Notes under the pieces: model-generated
The model's input: the letters and a program-made list of their open reading frames with translations, nothing else
Told to the model about the DNA's origin: nothing
The model's database searches: none
Assembly (NCBI GenBank): GCA_946478645.1
Contig: CAMLCW010000015.1
Coordinates: 1 to 27,948 of the forward strand
Reading direction: 5' to 3'
DNA from: an uncultured Variovorax sp.
GTDB lineage: Bacteria > Pseudomonadota > Gammaproteobacteria > Burkholderiales > Burkholderiaceae
DNA: 27,948 nt
Part shown: one piece after another, positions 1 through 7,202 of the stretch
Layout of the letters: each line of letters opens with the position of its first letter
Numbering within the stretch: the first letter of the stretch is position 1
Translations under genes and position numbers: made by a program

Positions 1-1243
1 ACGGCCCCGTCACCTCGAGCTCGCTGGTCGAGGGCGGCAGCATGAACACCAGGCCCGGCCCGAGGGCCTCGTAGGTGACGCAAGCGTTGTCCACCGGGAC
101 TGAACTGCCTAAGGCGGCATGCCCTGGCTCCAGGTAATACGGCGTCCAGCGCGTGTCCGGAATGGGCCATGCCTGCTCCTTGCGGGTAACGAACCTGTCC
201 ACATGCCGGATCCGCAGGGTCACCGGGGCTTCAGCGTCCCAGCCGTTGTCCGCGCCCTTCAGGAAGTGATCGAAGAATCTCTTTTGCAGGGCGACCGAAT
301 CGGCGATGTAGAACGAAGACCAGTGGTCGCCGCCATGCAACTCAAGCCATTTCTGCTTCGAACTCGCCTGGGTGAATCCTTCGATGTTGCCTCGCAGATG
401 CAGGCCGAGCCCTCCCCAGTTGCCCGCCGAGAGAAGCGGCACGTCGACGGCGTCCCATCGCGCCGCCCGAGCCTCGAAATACGGATCCGGGAGGGGCCGG
501 CTCGTCAGCTCGTGTTCAAGGTCTACGCGGTTGAACCGGAGAGTCTCGTCGTCCAGGGTCTCGGGGCCTGCAACCAACTCACCCGTCACGCGACTGCGCG
601 GACCGCGGTCACCGGCGCCGTGCTGGACGTTCACGACCTGGGGCCCGTACCAGGACTTCCACAACGCCGTGCAAGGGATGCCACCGTGGCGCACGGCGTC
701 CCGATAGATGTCGGCGGCACCTTCCCAGACACAGATCGCCGACAGCGACGGAGGACGGCGCGATGCAGTGAACCACTGGTTCACGCCGTAGTAGGAGATC
801 CCGTTCATGCCGACTTTGCCGCTGCTCCATGGTTGTGCTGCGGCCCAGGCAATCGCCTCGCAAATGTCGCTGATCTCTCGCTCCGACCAGGGATCCAGCA
901 GGCCGGGCGAGCGGCCGGCGCCGCGGCTGTCGACACGGATGCAGACATAACCATCGCACACCCATTTCTCAGGATCCACCGTTTCCCAGTTCTGGTAGCG
1001 ACCGCTGGATCCCTCCGCCACATCGGGATGGCTGCGGATCATGCCTTCCCAAGCAGCCGGATAGCCCTCCTGGAAGGCCAATCCCTTGCCGTAAGGGCCA
1101 TAGCTGAGGAGTACGGGGTAGCGCCCCTCCTCCACCGGGCGGAACACGTCGGCACGCAGAACCGTACCGTCATCCATCGTGATGGGGACGTCCCAGTCCA
1201 CAACGATGGCGTCAGCGAGCGCGGCAACTTCAGACTCGTTCAT
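1..1243 (-). CDS. CocE/NonD family serine hydrolase (X-Pro dipeptidyl-peptidase-like acyl esterase), C-terminus cut by window edge
   Basis: The minus frame from ATG at 1243 stays open to base 1, giving 414 residues. Family members usually run to about 550-650 residues, so the C-terminal jelly-roll part lies outside the window. The nucleophile motif GISYYG carries the likely catalytic Ser150. A DSRGAGRSPG stretch (residues 105-114) precedes it, as in CocE-type esterases. Further on are the subfamily signature LLSAGNWGGLGLH and an HGGDHW motif that probably supplies the histidine. The family hydrolyses esters or amides of small acyl compounds; the substrate here cannot be told. It follows the Bug-protein gene on the same strand but a strong terminator separates them, so it may have its own promoter or depend on read-through. 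No signal peptide is visible, so it is probably cytoplasmic. Family assignment is firm, substrate unknown. Confidence 0.88.
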   Translation of the reverse strand, partial: MNESEVAALADAIVVDWDVPITMDDGTVLRADVFRPVEEGRYPVLLSYGPYGKGLAFQEGYPAAWEGMIRSHPDVAEGSSGRYQNWETVDPEKWVCDGYVCIRVDSRGAGRSPGLLDPWSEREISDICEAIAWAAAQPWSSGKVGMNGISYYGVNQWFTASRRPPSLSAICVWEGAADIYRDAVRHGGIPCTALWKSWYGPQVVNVQHGAGDRGPRSRVTGELVAGPETLDDETLRFNRVDLEHELTSRPLPDPYFEARAARWDAVDVPLLSAGNWGGLGLHLRGNIEGFTQASSKQKWLELHGGDHWSSFYIADSVALQKRFFDHFLKGADNGWDAEAPVTLRIRHVDRFVTRKEQAWPIPDTRWTPYYLEPGHAALGSSVPVDNACVTYEALGPGLVFMLPPSTSELEVTGP

Positions 1244-1372
1244 TGGTTTCACTGCGTCGTCCTTTGGCTTTTCATGCCGGCAAGAATAGGAATGGCCATC
1301 CCGCTTGGGAAATACCGTCGCGGCATGGCTGACATGCCTGGACAGTGGCGGAAATGCGATGGGCACGAACGC

Positions 1373-1404
1373 AAAAAAAGCGGGCGACCAGAAGGTCGCC
1401 CGCT
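1373..1404 (-). terminator. Intrinsic terminator downstream of the Bug-protein gene
   Basis: A perfect 11-bp stem (1379-1389 with 1394-1404) encloses a 4-base loop (1390-1393). Read on the minus strand it is followed at once by a run of seven T (complement of the A-run 1373-1379). It begins 18 bases after the stop codon of the gene ending at 1423, so it should end transcription of the lysR-tctC unit before the hydrolase gene. The rest of 1244-1422 shows no other clear signal. Confidence 0.9.
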
Positions 1405-1422
1405 GCGTTGGACTCGGGAATT

Positions 1423-2391
1423 TCAAGTCTGGATGTTCAACGACTTGATGAGGGGCCGCCACTGCGCCTCGTCCGCCGCGACCTGGCGCGCGAATTCCTG
1501 CGGCGTGCTTGGGAACGGTTCTATGCCCCTCGCAAGCAACTTCGAACGCACGTCCGCGTCGCGCAGATAGTCGCTCGCGTACAGCGCCCATTGATCCAGC
1601 ACCGGACGAGGCGTCCCTTTCGGCGCAAACAACCCAAGCCACACCCCGAGCACCAACTTGAGGCCGGTCTCCGTCAATGTCGGGACATCAGGCAGTTGGG
1701 ACAGGCGCTTGTTGGTTGCCACAGCGAGCGGTCGAACCCTTCCCGCCTCGATGAGGCCGCCCGCTGACGCAACGCTGTCAGCGAGGAAGTCGATTTCTCC
1801 GGCAACCAGCGCCTGCAAGGCCTGCGGCGTTCCCTTGTACGCGACAGGCGTCGCTTTCGCGCCAACGGTCCGCAGGTAGAGTTCGCCAATCAGGTGCGAC
1901 ATCGAGCCAGGACCGATCGTTCCGTAGTTCAACTTGCCCGGAGCTGCCTTGAGGGCCTCGGCAAGCTCGTGCGCGGTGTGGTACTTGGAATGGGCCGGCA
2001 CGATCAGCAGCCCGTCCATGCGCCCGATTCCTGTGAGTGGCTCGAAGTCGGTCGTGCCGCTGTAGGGGGACTTCATGGTGACGGCGGGTCCCGTCACGAT
2101 CGATGTCGTAGAGCCGTAGAGCAGCGTGTAACCGTCCGGCGCCGATCGCTGGGCGAGTTGCGTGCCGATAATTCCGCTTGCGCCGGGGCGATAGTCCATG
2201 ACGAGCGGCTGACCCGTCGCCTTCTGCATCGAGATACCGATTTCTCGTGCTTCCGCATCGCCCGGCGATCCGGGCGGAAACGGGAAGATGAGTGTTACCG
2301 GGCGGCGCGGATAGCCGTTGCTACCCTGCGCGTGCAGTTGAGTTCCCAGCATCGACGCGATCGATCCGGCGATCATGTTTCGCCTGTTCAT
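1423..2391 (-). CDS. Bug-family (TctC-like) periplasmic solute-binding protein
   Basis: 322 residues, the usual length for Bug receptors of tripartite tricarboxylate transporters. I chose ATG 2391 over the upstream ATG 2481 because it has an AGAGGAGA ribosome site about six bases ahead and starts directly with a signal sequence (twin Arg at 3-4, hydrophobic core, likely cut after the LHA at 19-21). Family marks are the early PVTLIFPFPPGSPGD segment, QLAQRSAPDGYTLL, the YGTIGPGSMSHL loop and PDVPTLTE. The protein should bind a carboxylic acid in the periplasm. No TctA or TctB membrane genes are in the window, so it is an orphan receptor, common in Burkholderiales. It lies 103 bases after the lysR gene and is probably co-regulated with it. 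Confidence 0.9.
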   Translation of the reverse strand: MNRRNMIAGSIASMLGTQLHAQGSNGYPRRPVTLIFPFPPGSPGDAEAREIGISMQKATGQPLVMDYRPGASGIIGTQLAQRSAPDGYTLLYGSTTSIVTGPAVTMKSPYSGTTDFEPLTGIGRMDGLLIVPAHSKYHTAHELAEALKAAPGKLNYGTIGPGSMSHLIGELYLRTVGAKATPVAYKGTPQALQALVAGEIDFLADSVASAGGLIEAGRVRPLAVATNKRLSQLPDVPTLTETGLKLVLGVWLGLFAPKGTPRPVLDQWALYASDYLRDADVRSKLLARGIEPFPSTPQEFARQVAADEAQWRPLIKSLNIQT

Positions 2392-2494
2392 ACGACTGTC
2401 TCCTCTAGTTGTAATGTGACTCGAGGAGAGGTTAGCAACCGGGCGATAGAGGTGGAAATGCTTTCTCGGCATGGCGACCATGCCGATCCGGGTG

Positions 2495-3466
2495 TCACGT
2501 CGGAGGCGACGGACGGCGCCCGTCCTCTGACGGCATGAACCCCTTCAGCCTGGCAAGTGGCCAGCGACCGGTGGACATCTGCTCGTGTGCGACTTGACGG
2601 AGCATGAGTTGCATGCGCTGGCCTGCAACGGACAAGCCCTGTTCGCGACCTTTGATCAAGAGCCAGGAGATCACCACGCCCTCGATGGGTGCCATGGAGA
2701 TGGCACCCCGCTCAAGCAGGTCGATCCCGGAACACAGGGGCAGGGTCGTGAAACCCAACCCCGATTCCACTGCCTTCAGCACCAGCTGCCGAGTGTTGAC
2801 CTCCATCGCGACGTCGAGGCGGAAATTGCGCTCGGCCATCGCACTTTCCACGATCATTCGCCCCACATTCGGGCGGCTCATCGCGACCATCGGCTGATCG
2901 ACGAGATCTTCCAGGGTCAACGGCTTGTCCATGGAAAGACCTGATCCGGGTGGACCGATCAGGCACATTGGCTCTTCGATGAATGGGAAGGCCTCGAGAC
3001 TGGCGAGCGGTTCTCCAGAGGCGACCACCGCCAAGTCGGCCCTGCCCTGTGCAACCATCGACCAGGCGTCGAGGACGCCGCTCGATCCTTCGAACACCCT
3101 CAGCAAGACGTTGGGGAAGCTGCTCCTGAATCGCTGTATTGCCGGAAATGCGAGCAGCTCCGACATGGACGGAGGCAACGCGATCGTCAGCTCACCGCTG
3201 GCATCGCCGGATCGGTCTCGAACCTCTGAGCGTACCCGATCGAAATGGCGCAGCAATTCGACCGCGCTCGCGCGAAGGCATTCCCCGGCCTCCGTCAGCG
3301 TGATGCCGCGTTCGGATCGATGCAACAGCGTCGCGTCGAGGTCTTCTTCAAGCGAGCGCATCTGGCGCGACAGCGCCGGCTGGGCGATGTGCAGGACCTC
3401 CGCCGCGCGCGTCACGCTGCCGAGTTCGGCGATCTGGAGAAAGTAGCGCAGCTGCCTGACGTTCAT
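2495..3466 (-). CDS. LysR-type transcriptional regulator
   Basis: 323 residues from ATG 3466. An upstream in-frame start at 3568 would add 34 residues with no LysR homology, so it was rejected. The N-terminal winged helix-turn-helix is typical: residues 1-60 begin MNVRQLRYFLQIAE and include SVTRAAEVLHIAQPALSRQ. An effector-binding domain follows (about residues 90-295), with GELTIALPPS at its start. It sits upstream of the Bug-protein gene on the same strand and is divergent from the two-component genes. The likely target is the tctC/hydrolase pair, with a small organic acid as inducer; that is inference from context. A Pro/Ser-rich tail of about 20 residues ends the protein. Confidence 0.92.
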   Translation of the reverse strand: MNVRQLRYFLQIAELGSVTRAAEVLHIAQPALSRQMRSLEEDLDATLLHRSERGITLTEAGECLRASAVELLRHFDRVRSEVRDRSGDASGELTIALPPSMSELLAFPAIQRFRSSFPNVLLRVFEGSSGVLDAWSMVAQGRADLAVVASGEPLASLEAFPFIEEPMCLIGPPGSGLSMDKPLTLEDLVDQPMVAMSRPNVGRMIVESAMAERNFRLDVAMEVNTRQLVLKAVESGLGFTTLPLCSGIDLLERGAISMAPIEGVVISWLLIKGREQGLSVAGQRMQLMLRQVAHEQMSTGRWPLARLKGFMPSEDGRRPSPPT

Positions 3467-3573
3467 GGCTTCACAACAGCCGTGCGTCGGTGGCGCCGAA
3501 GTGGCGACATTGCGCTCTGATGGCGCGACCTGAGACGGGGCCGGCAGCAGTTTACTCTGCTGAAGCAACCGGC

Positions 3574-3590
3574 GTTAACGAGAAATTAAT
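3574..3590 (+). promoter_or_regulatory. PmrA/QseB-type direct repeat in the response-regulator promoter
   Basis: The hexamers GTTAAC (3574-3579) and ATTAAT (3585-3590) are separated by five bases, so the TTAA cores are 11 bp apart, one helical turn. This is the architecture of PmrA/BasR and related OmpR-family boxes. It lies 49 bases ahead of the response-regulator ATG, in the 173-base divergent gap (3467-3639) shared with lysR. A weak -10-like CATGAT occurs at 3601-3606. The word ATTAATCAA (3585-3593) recurs in the RND-operon promoter. Autoregulation is inferred, not shown. Confidence 0.5.
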
Positions 3591-3639
3591 CAAGCGGTGT
3601 CATGATCCGCCCCGGCGCGCTCTACCGGATGCCAACACC

Positions 3640-4305
3640 ATGCACCTCCTTCTCGTCGAAGACGACCGAATGCTCGCGGAGGCGGTATGCGCCGGCGCGA
3701 GCCAGATCGGGTGGCGCATCGATCACGTCGGCGATGCTGCGGGTGCGCGCCTGGCGCTCGTCGATCACAGCTACTCGGCCGTGCTGCTCGACGTCGGCCT
3801 GCCGGGCGACTCCGGACTGACGGTGCTGCGCGCGCTTCGGGGCCGCTACGACCCGACGCCGGTGCTGATGCTGACCGCCCGCGGCCAGCTCAGCGAGCGC
3901 ATCCAGGGGCTGGATGCGGGGGCCGACGACTACCTGGTAAAGCCCTTCCAGTTCGATGAGCTCTGGGCGCGGGTGCGCGCCGTCATCCGCCGCAGCGAGG
4001 GCCGGGTGGTCCCGGTGGTCACGCACGGGGACGTGCGCATCGACCGCAGCAAGCGCGTGGTGACCCGCGGCGGCGCCGAGGTACCGCTGAGCGCGCATGA
4101 ATACCGCACCCTGCTGGCGCTGCTTGCGCGCCCGGGCCACGTGGTCACGCGCAGCCAGTTGCAGGATGTGGTCTACGGGACCAGCAGCACCATCGAGAGC
4201 AACACCATCGCCGTCTTCATCCACCAGCTGCGCAGGAAGCTCGGGGACGACGTCATCCGCACGGTGCATGGCCACGGCTACGTGATCGGGCAGCCGCAAG
4301 CATGA
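3640..4305 (+). CDS. OmpR/PhoB-family response regulator (QseB/PmrA/TctD type)
   Basis: 221 residues from ATG 3640, where the receiver domain begins (MHLLLVEDD); the in-frame start at 3490 would add a non-homologous leader. The receiver domain has the acidic pair Asp8/Asp9, the phospho-acceptor Asp51 (LLDVGLPG), Thr79 (LTARG) and Lys101 (VKPF), so it looks fully competent. The C-terminal winged helix (about 125-221) holds LSAHEYRTLLALL and ends with the IRTVHGHGYVI wing typical of OmpR proteins. It overlaps the kinase gene by ATGA at 4302-4305, so the pair is translationally coupled. It probably responds to envelope or metal/drug stress and drives the convergent RND operon. The repeat at 3574-3590 suggests that it regulates itself. 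Confidence 0.94.
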   Translation: MHLLLVEDDRMLAEAVCAGASQIGWRIDHVGDAAGARLALVDHSYSAVLLDVGLPGDSGLTVLRALRGRYDPTPVLMLTARGQLSERIQGLDAGADDYLVKPFQFDELWARVRAVIRRSEGRVVPVVTHGDVRIDRSKRVVTRGGAEVPLSAHEYRTLLALLARPGHVVTRSQLQDVVYGTSSTIESNTIAVFIHQLRRKLGDDVIRTVHGHGYVIGQPQA

Positions 4306-5693
4306 GATCGCTGCGGTCCCGCATGCTGACCGTCCTGGCGACGGTGGTGCTGTGCTGGACGATCGCGCTCGCGGCGCTGGTGCTGTACTTCACGCACAGC
4401 CAGAACAGCGTCTGGGACGAGAAGCTGGAGTCCATCGCCACGCGCTTGCTGCTGTCGCTTCCCGCGGGCAAGGCGCTGCAGGCGAGCGGCGAGAGCCTGA
4501 AGCTTCGCCACGCGGCCTCGCCCGACAGCGCACAGCTGGTGTTCCAGGTCTGGCTGGACCGCAGCCGCATGGTGGCCAGCACGCCCGGCTCGCCGGCCAC
4601 GGCGCTGCGGCCGGACTTCGTCGAAGGGCCCGCGACCAGCGTGATCGACGGCGTGCGCTGGCGCGTGTATTCCGTCTCCGACAGCACCGGGCGCATCCAC
4701 GTCCAGGTGGGCAACGTGCACAGCCTGGTCGCCGGCGAGATGCAGAAAAGGGCCATCGTCGCGCTGGCGCTCAACACGCTCCTGCTGATGCTGGTCGGCG
4801 GGCTGATGTGGTTCGCGGTGCACCGCTCGCTCCGGCCGGTGGTGGCCGTGGGGGCGGCGCTGCGCGGCCGCCGGAGCTTCGATCTCACGCCGCTGTCGGC
4901 ACAGGCGCTGCCGTCCGAACTGCAGCCGCTGGTCGCAGCGTTCAACCATGTGCTCGCGCAGCTGAGCGGGGCCGTGGAAGGCGAGCGCCGCTTCATCGCC
5001 GATGCGGCGCATGAACTGCGCACGCCGCTTTCCGCGCTCCAGGCCCAGGCGCAGGTCGCCATGCATGCGCAGACGGCCGCCGAGAAGGACGCCGCCGTGG
5101 CGAAGCTCGTCGTGGTCGTGGAGCGCACCGTGCGGCTGTCGGAGCAACTGCTCGATCTCGCCCGGCTCAATGCCGGGGCCAACGCGCCGGAACACACGAG
5201 CGCCGACCTCGGCGAACTGATCCTTCACGTCATGCGCGAGTTCGAGATCGACGCGCAGAAGCAGGCGCGCGCGATCACCCTTGCCATCGAGCCCGCGCCC
5301 ATCCAATGCAATGTCGACGAGATCGGCATCCTGCTGCGCAACCTGGTGGACAACGCATTGCGCCACACGCCCGCGGATGCGCGCATCCGGATCGGCTGCG
5401 GACACGACGCCGGCCCCGGCGGACCGTTCGTCTATCTCGAGGTGGCGGACGATGGCCCCGGCGTGCCGGAGGCCGAGCGCGAAGCCATCTTCCGCCGCTT
5501 CTACCGGGCCGCCGGCACCGATGCGCGCGGCAGCGGCATCGGCATGTCGCTGGTGGCCGGCATCGCCCAGCTTCACCACGCGAGGATCCAGACCTCGGAA
5601 GGCCTGGAGGGGCGCGGCTTGGGCATCCGGATCCTCTTTCCCGCCGCCGAATCCGCATCATTGCCGGGTCCGCCGGATCGTCAGAACCGATAG
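4302..5693 (+). CDS. Two-component sensor histidine kinase (QseC/TctE/PmrB type)
   Basis: 463 residues. Two transmembrane helices (about 9-31 and 151-173) flank a periplasmic sensor region of roughly 120 residues. A short HAMP-like linker leads to the dimerisation domain with the phospho-acceptor His237 in AAHELRTPLSALQAQ. The ATP-binding domain shows an N box (LLRNLVDNALRHTP), a G1 box (VADDGPGVP), an F box (IFRRFYRA) and a G2 box (GSGIGMSLV). It is therefore an inner-membrane kinase expected to phosphorylate Asp51 of the partner regulator. Its start overlaps the regulator stop by four bases. Its 3' end overlaps the 3' end of the convergent mipA-like gene by 13 bases, leaving no room for a normal terminator between the two units. 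The sensed signal is unknown. Confidence 0.94.
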   Translation: MRSLRSRMLTVLATVVLCWTIALAALVLYFTHSQNSVWDEKLESIATRLLLSLPAGKALQASGESLKLRHAASPDSAQLVFQVWLDRSRMVASTPGSPATALRPDFVEGPATSVIDGVRWRVYSVSDSTGRIHVQVGNVHSLVAGEMQKRAIVALALNTLLLMLVGGLMWFAVHRSLRPVVAVGAALRGRRSFDLTPLSAQALPSELQPLVAAFNHVLAQLSGAVEGERRFIADAAHELRTPLSALQAQAQVAMHAQTAAEKDAAVAKLVVVVERTVRLSEQLLDLARLNAGANAPEHTSADLGELILHVMREFEIDAQKQARAITLAIEPAPIQCNVDEIGILLRNLVDNALRHTPADARIRIGCGHDAGPGGPFVYLEVADDGPGVPEAEREAIFRRFYRAAGTDARGSGIGMSLVAGIAQLHHARIQTSEGLEGRGLGIRILFPAAESASLPGPPDRQNR

Positions 5694-6481
5694 GCATAGC
5701 CGATCCGCACCGCGGTCGAACTCGAGCGTTCGACCAGCGGGCTCTCCTTGATGCCGCTGCCGAGGCGCGTCGCGCTGAAGTCGACGAACAGGTTCTGCTT
5801 TGGCGCGATGGCGTAGTCGAGGCGCAAGCCCAGTTCGACGTTCACGGCCGAGCGGCCGTCGTAGCGCAAGCGGTCGACCCGCGCCTCGGACGCCCGCACT
5901 CCGTAGTAGTAGCCGACGTAGTTCTTGTCGAGCCACTGCGCCGCGACACGCGGCGTGAGGCCGAATGCACCGGAGGCGAAGCGGCGCTCCAGCTGCAGCT
6001 TGAACTTCGTGCCGTTGCTGTGGCCCGATCCGTCGGCCAGCAGTTCGGCCGACAAGTCGGCAGCCTCGGTGCGCCAGGCTGCGGCGCCGCCGAGCCAGAC
6101 GCCGGCCTTGCGCTCTTCCATGCCGGTGAGATAGGGCGAATCCTCGGCCTCGTAGCCGTCGCCGGCATACCGGGCACGCAGCCGGAACGCCACCGGGCCG
6201 GCCGAAGGCAACTTCACGTCCAGGCTGGGGCCCTGGATGCTGACGTACCTGTTCTCGTACAGGATCAGCGGCAACACGCGCGCCTTGTCGTCGAACGCGC
6301 GGTAGGGGCTGCGCTCGAAGCCGAGGCCGACGCCCAGGCCCCATTGGGAGGCGCTGTCCCGGATTTCGCTGGACTCTTCAGCCCATGCGGCCGGCGCAGC
6401 GAGCCCGCCCAGTGCGAGCGCGGCCAGCAGCAAGGCGCGGGCGCCGGCGCCGGCGTCGCGGCGAGGATGGAATTCATTCAT
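5681..6481 (-). CDS. MipA/OmpV-family outer-membrane beta-barrel protein
   Basis: 266 residues from ATG 6481. A signal peptide (twin Arg 7-8, Leu/Ala core 16-31) should be cut after AWA at about residue 34. The mature part starts with WGLGVGLGFERSPYR, close to the MipA opening. It has alternating polar/hydrophobic strands and ends in GYAYRF with a terminal Phe, the classic barrel-assembly signal. MipA/OmpV proteins are outer-membrane barrels; E. coli MipA binds the murein hydrolase MltA. The start codon overlaps the stop of the upstream mlaA-like gene (ATGAATGA), so the gene is the last member of the RND operon. I chose this start rather than 6631 because it begins directly with the signal peptide. 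Its presence with an efflux pump suggests envelope remodelling. Confidence 0.88.
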   Translation of the reverse strand: MNEFHPRRDAGAGARALLLAALALGGLAAPAAWAEESSEIRDSASQWGLGVGLGFERSPYRAFDDKARVLPLILYENRYVSIQGPSLDVKLPSAGPVAFRLRARYAGDGYEAEDSPYLTGMEERKAGVWLGGAAAWRTEAADLSAELLADGSGHSNGTKFKLQLERRFASGAFGLTPRVAAQWLDKNYVGYYYGVRASEARVDRLRYDGRSAVNVELGLRLDYAIAPKQNLFVDFSATRLGSGIKESPLVERSSSTAVRIGYAYRF

Positions 6482-7202
6482 CTTGGGGTACCTGAGGGTT
6501 GGAAAAAGAAAAGGAGCCGGCATCGGCATTCGCCGATGGGGAAGCCGGTGGATGGCCGTCGTACACAAGGCTCTGGCGGCGTTGCAAATAGAAATCCCGC
6601 ACGAAGAGATAGCGGTCGAGCGCGACCGCATCGAGCACCGAGGACGCCGACAGCAGCGACGACCGCGCCTGGGTTATCTGCAGCGGCGTGGCCGCGAGCT
6701 CGAACCTCGGCGAGGTGACGTAGTCCACCGGCATGGCCAGCGAATCGCGCAGCGCCGAAGGCCCGAACAGTGGCCAGACCACGTAGGCGCCCGGACCCGC
6801 GCCCCACTGGCCGAGCGTCTGGCCGAAGTCTTCGCCGTGGCGCGGCATGCCCCAAGGTGTCGCGGGATCGAAGATGCCGAACACGCCGACCGTGGAGTTG
6901 ATGCCGAAGCGGGCCAGGTCCGACAACCCGTCGATCGGACGGCCCTGCAGGAACAGGTTGATGGCGGAACCGACGTCCAGCGGATTGGCGAAGACATTGC
7001 CCACGCCGTGGCGCACCGGTGCGGACACGACCCTCGCATAGCCCCGCGCCACCGGTGCAAGCACCGCCTCGTCGAGCGCGTCGTTGAAGGCGAAGACCCG
7101 CCGGTTCATCGCCTCCAGCGGATCGGGCCGCTGGGGAGTCGCACAGCCGGCCAGGAGCAGGCCGCAGAGCAGCGCGGCCGCTGCAGCGATGCGGCGGGTC
7201 AT
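6474..7202 (-). CDS. MlaA/VacJ-family outer-membrane lipoprotein
   Basis: 242 residues. The signal peptide ends in a lipobox, LLLAGC, with lipidated Cys20. The MlaA core is clear: DPLEAMNRRVFAFND near the N-terminus, then NPLDVGSAINLFLQG, RFGINSTVGVFGIFDPA and EDFGQTLGQWG. MlaA family proteins sit in the outer-membrane inner leaflet and hand mislocalised phospholipids to the Mla retrograde pathway; no other mla genes are in the window. The start overlaps the RND-pump stop by ATGA (7199-7202), and the end overlaps the mipA-like start. The last ~25 residues are Ser/Pro-rich and not part of the conserved domain. Placement inside an RND operon is unusual for E. coli-type mla and suggests a dedicated partner of this pump. 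Confidence 0.92.
   Translation of the reverse strand: MTRRIAAAAALLCGLLLAGCATPQRPDPLEAMNRRVFAFNDALDEAVLAPVARGYARVVSAPVRHGVGNVFANPLDVGSAINLFLQGRPIDGLSDLARFGINSTVGVFGIFDPATPWGMPRHGEDFGQTLGQWGAGPGAYVVWPLFGPSALRDSLAMPVDYVTSPRFELAATPLQITQARSSLLSASSVLDAVALDRYLFVRDFYLQRRQSLVYDGHPPASPSANADAGSFSFSNPQVPQDE

Noticed and set aside
119..1570. Long open frame on the plus strand (483 codons) over the hydrolase region.
   Set aside because: It is antisense to a clear CocE-like protein on the minus strand, and its translation is Arg/Pro/His-rich with no recognisable domain. GC-rich DNA keeps such antisense frames open.
2392..2481. N-terminal extension of the first Bug protein from ATG 2481.
   Set aside because: It would put 30 non-hydrophobic residues before the signal peptide; ATG 2391 has a good ribosome site and a normal signal sequence.
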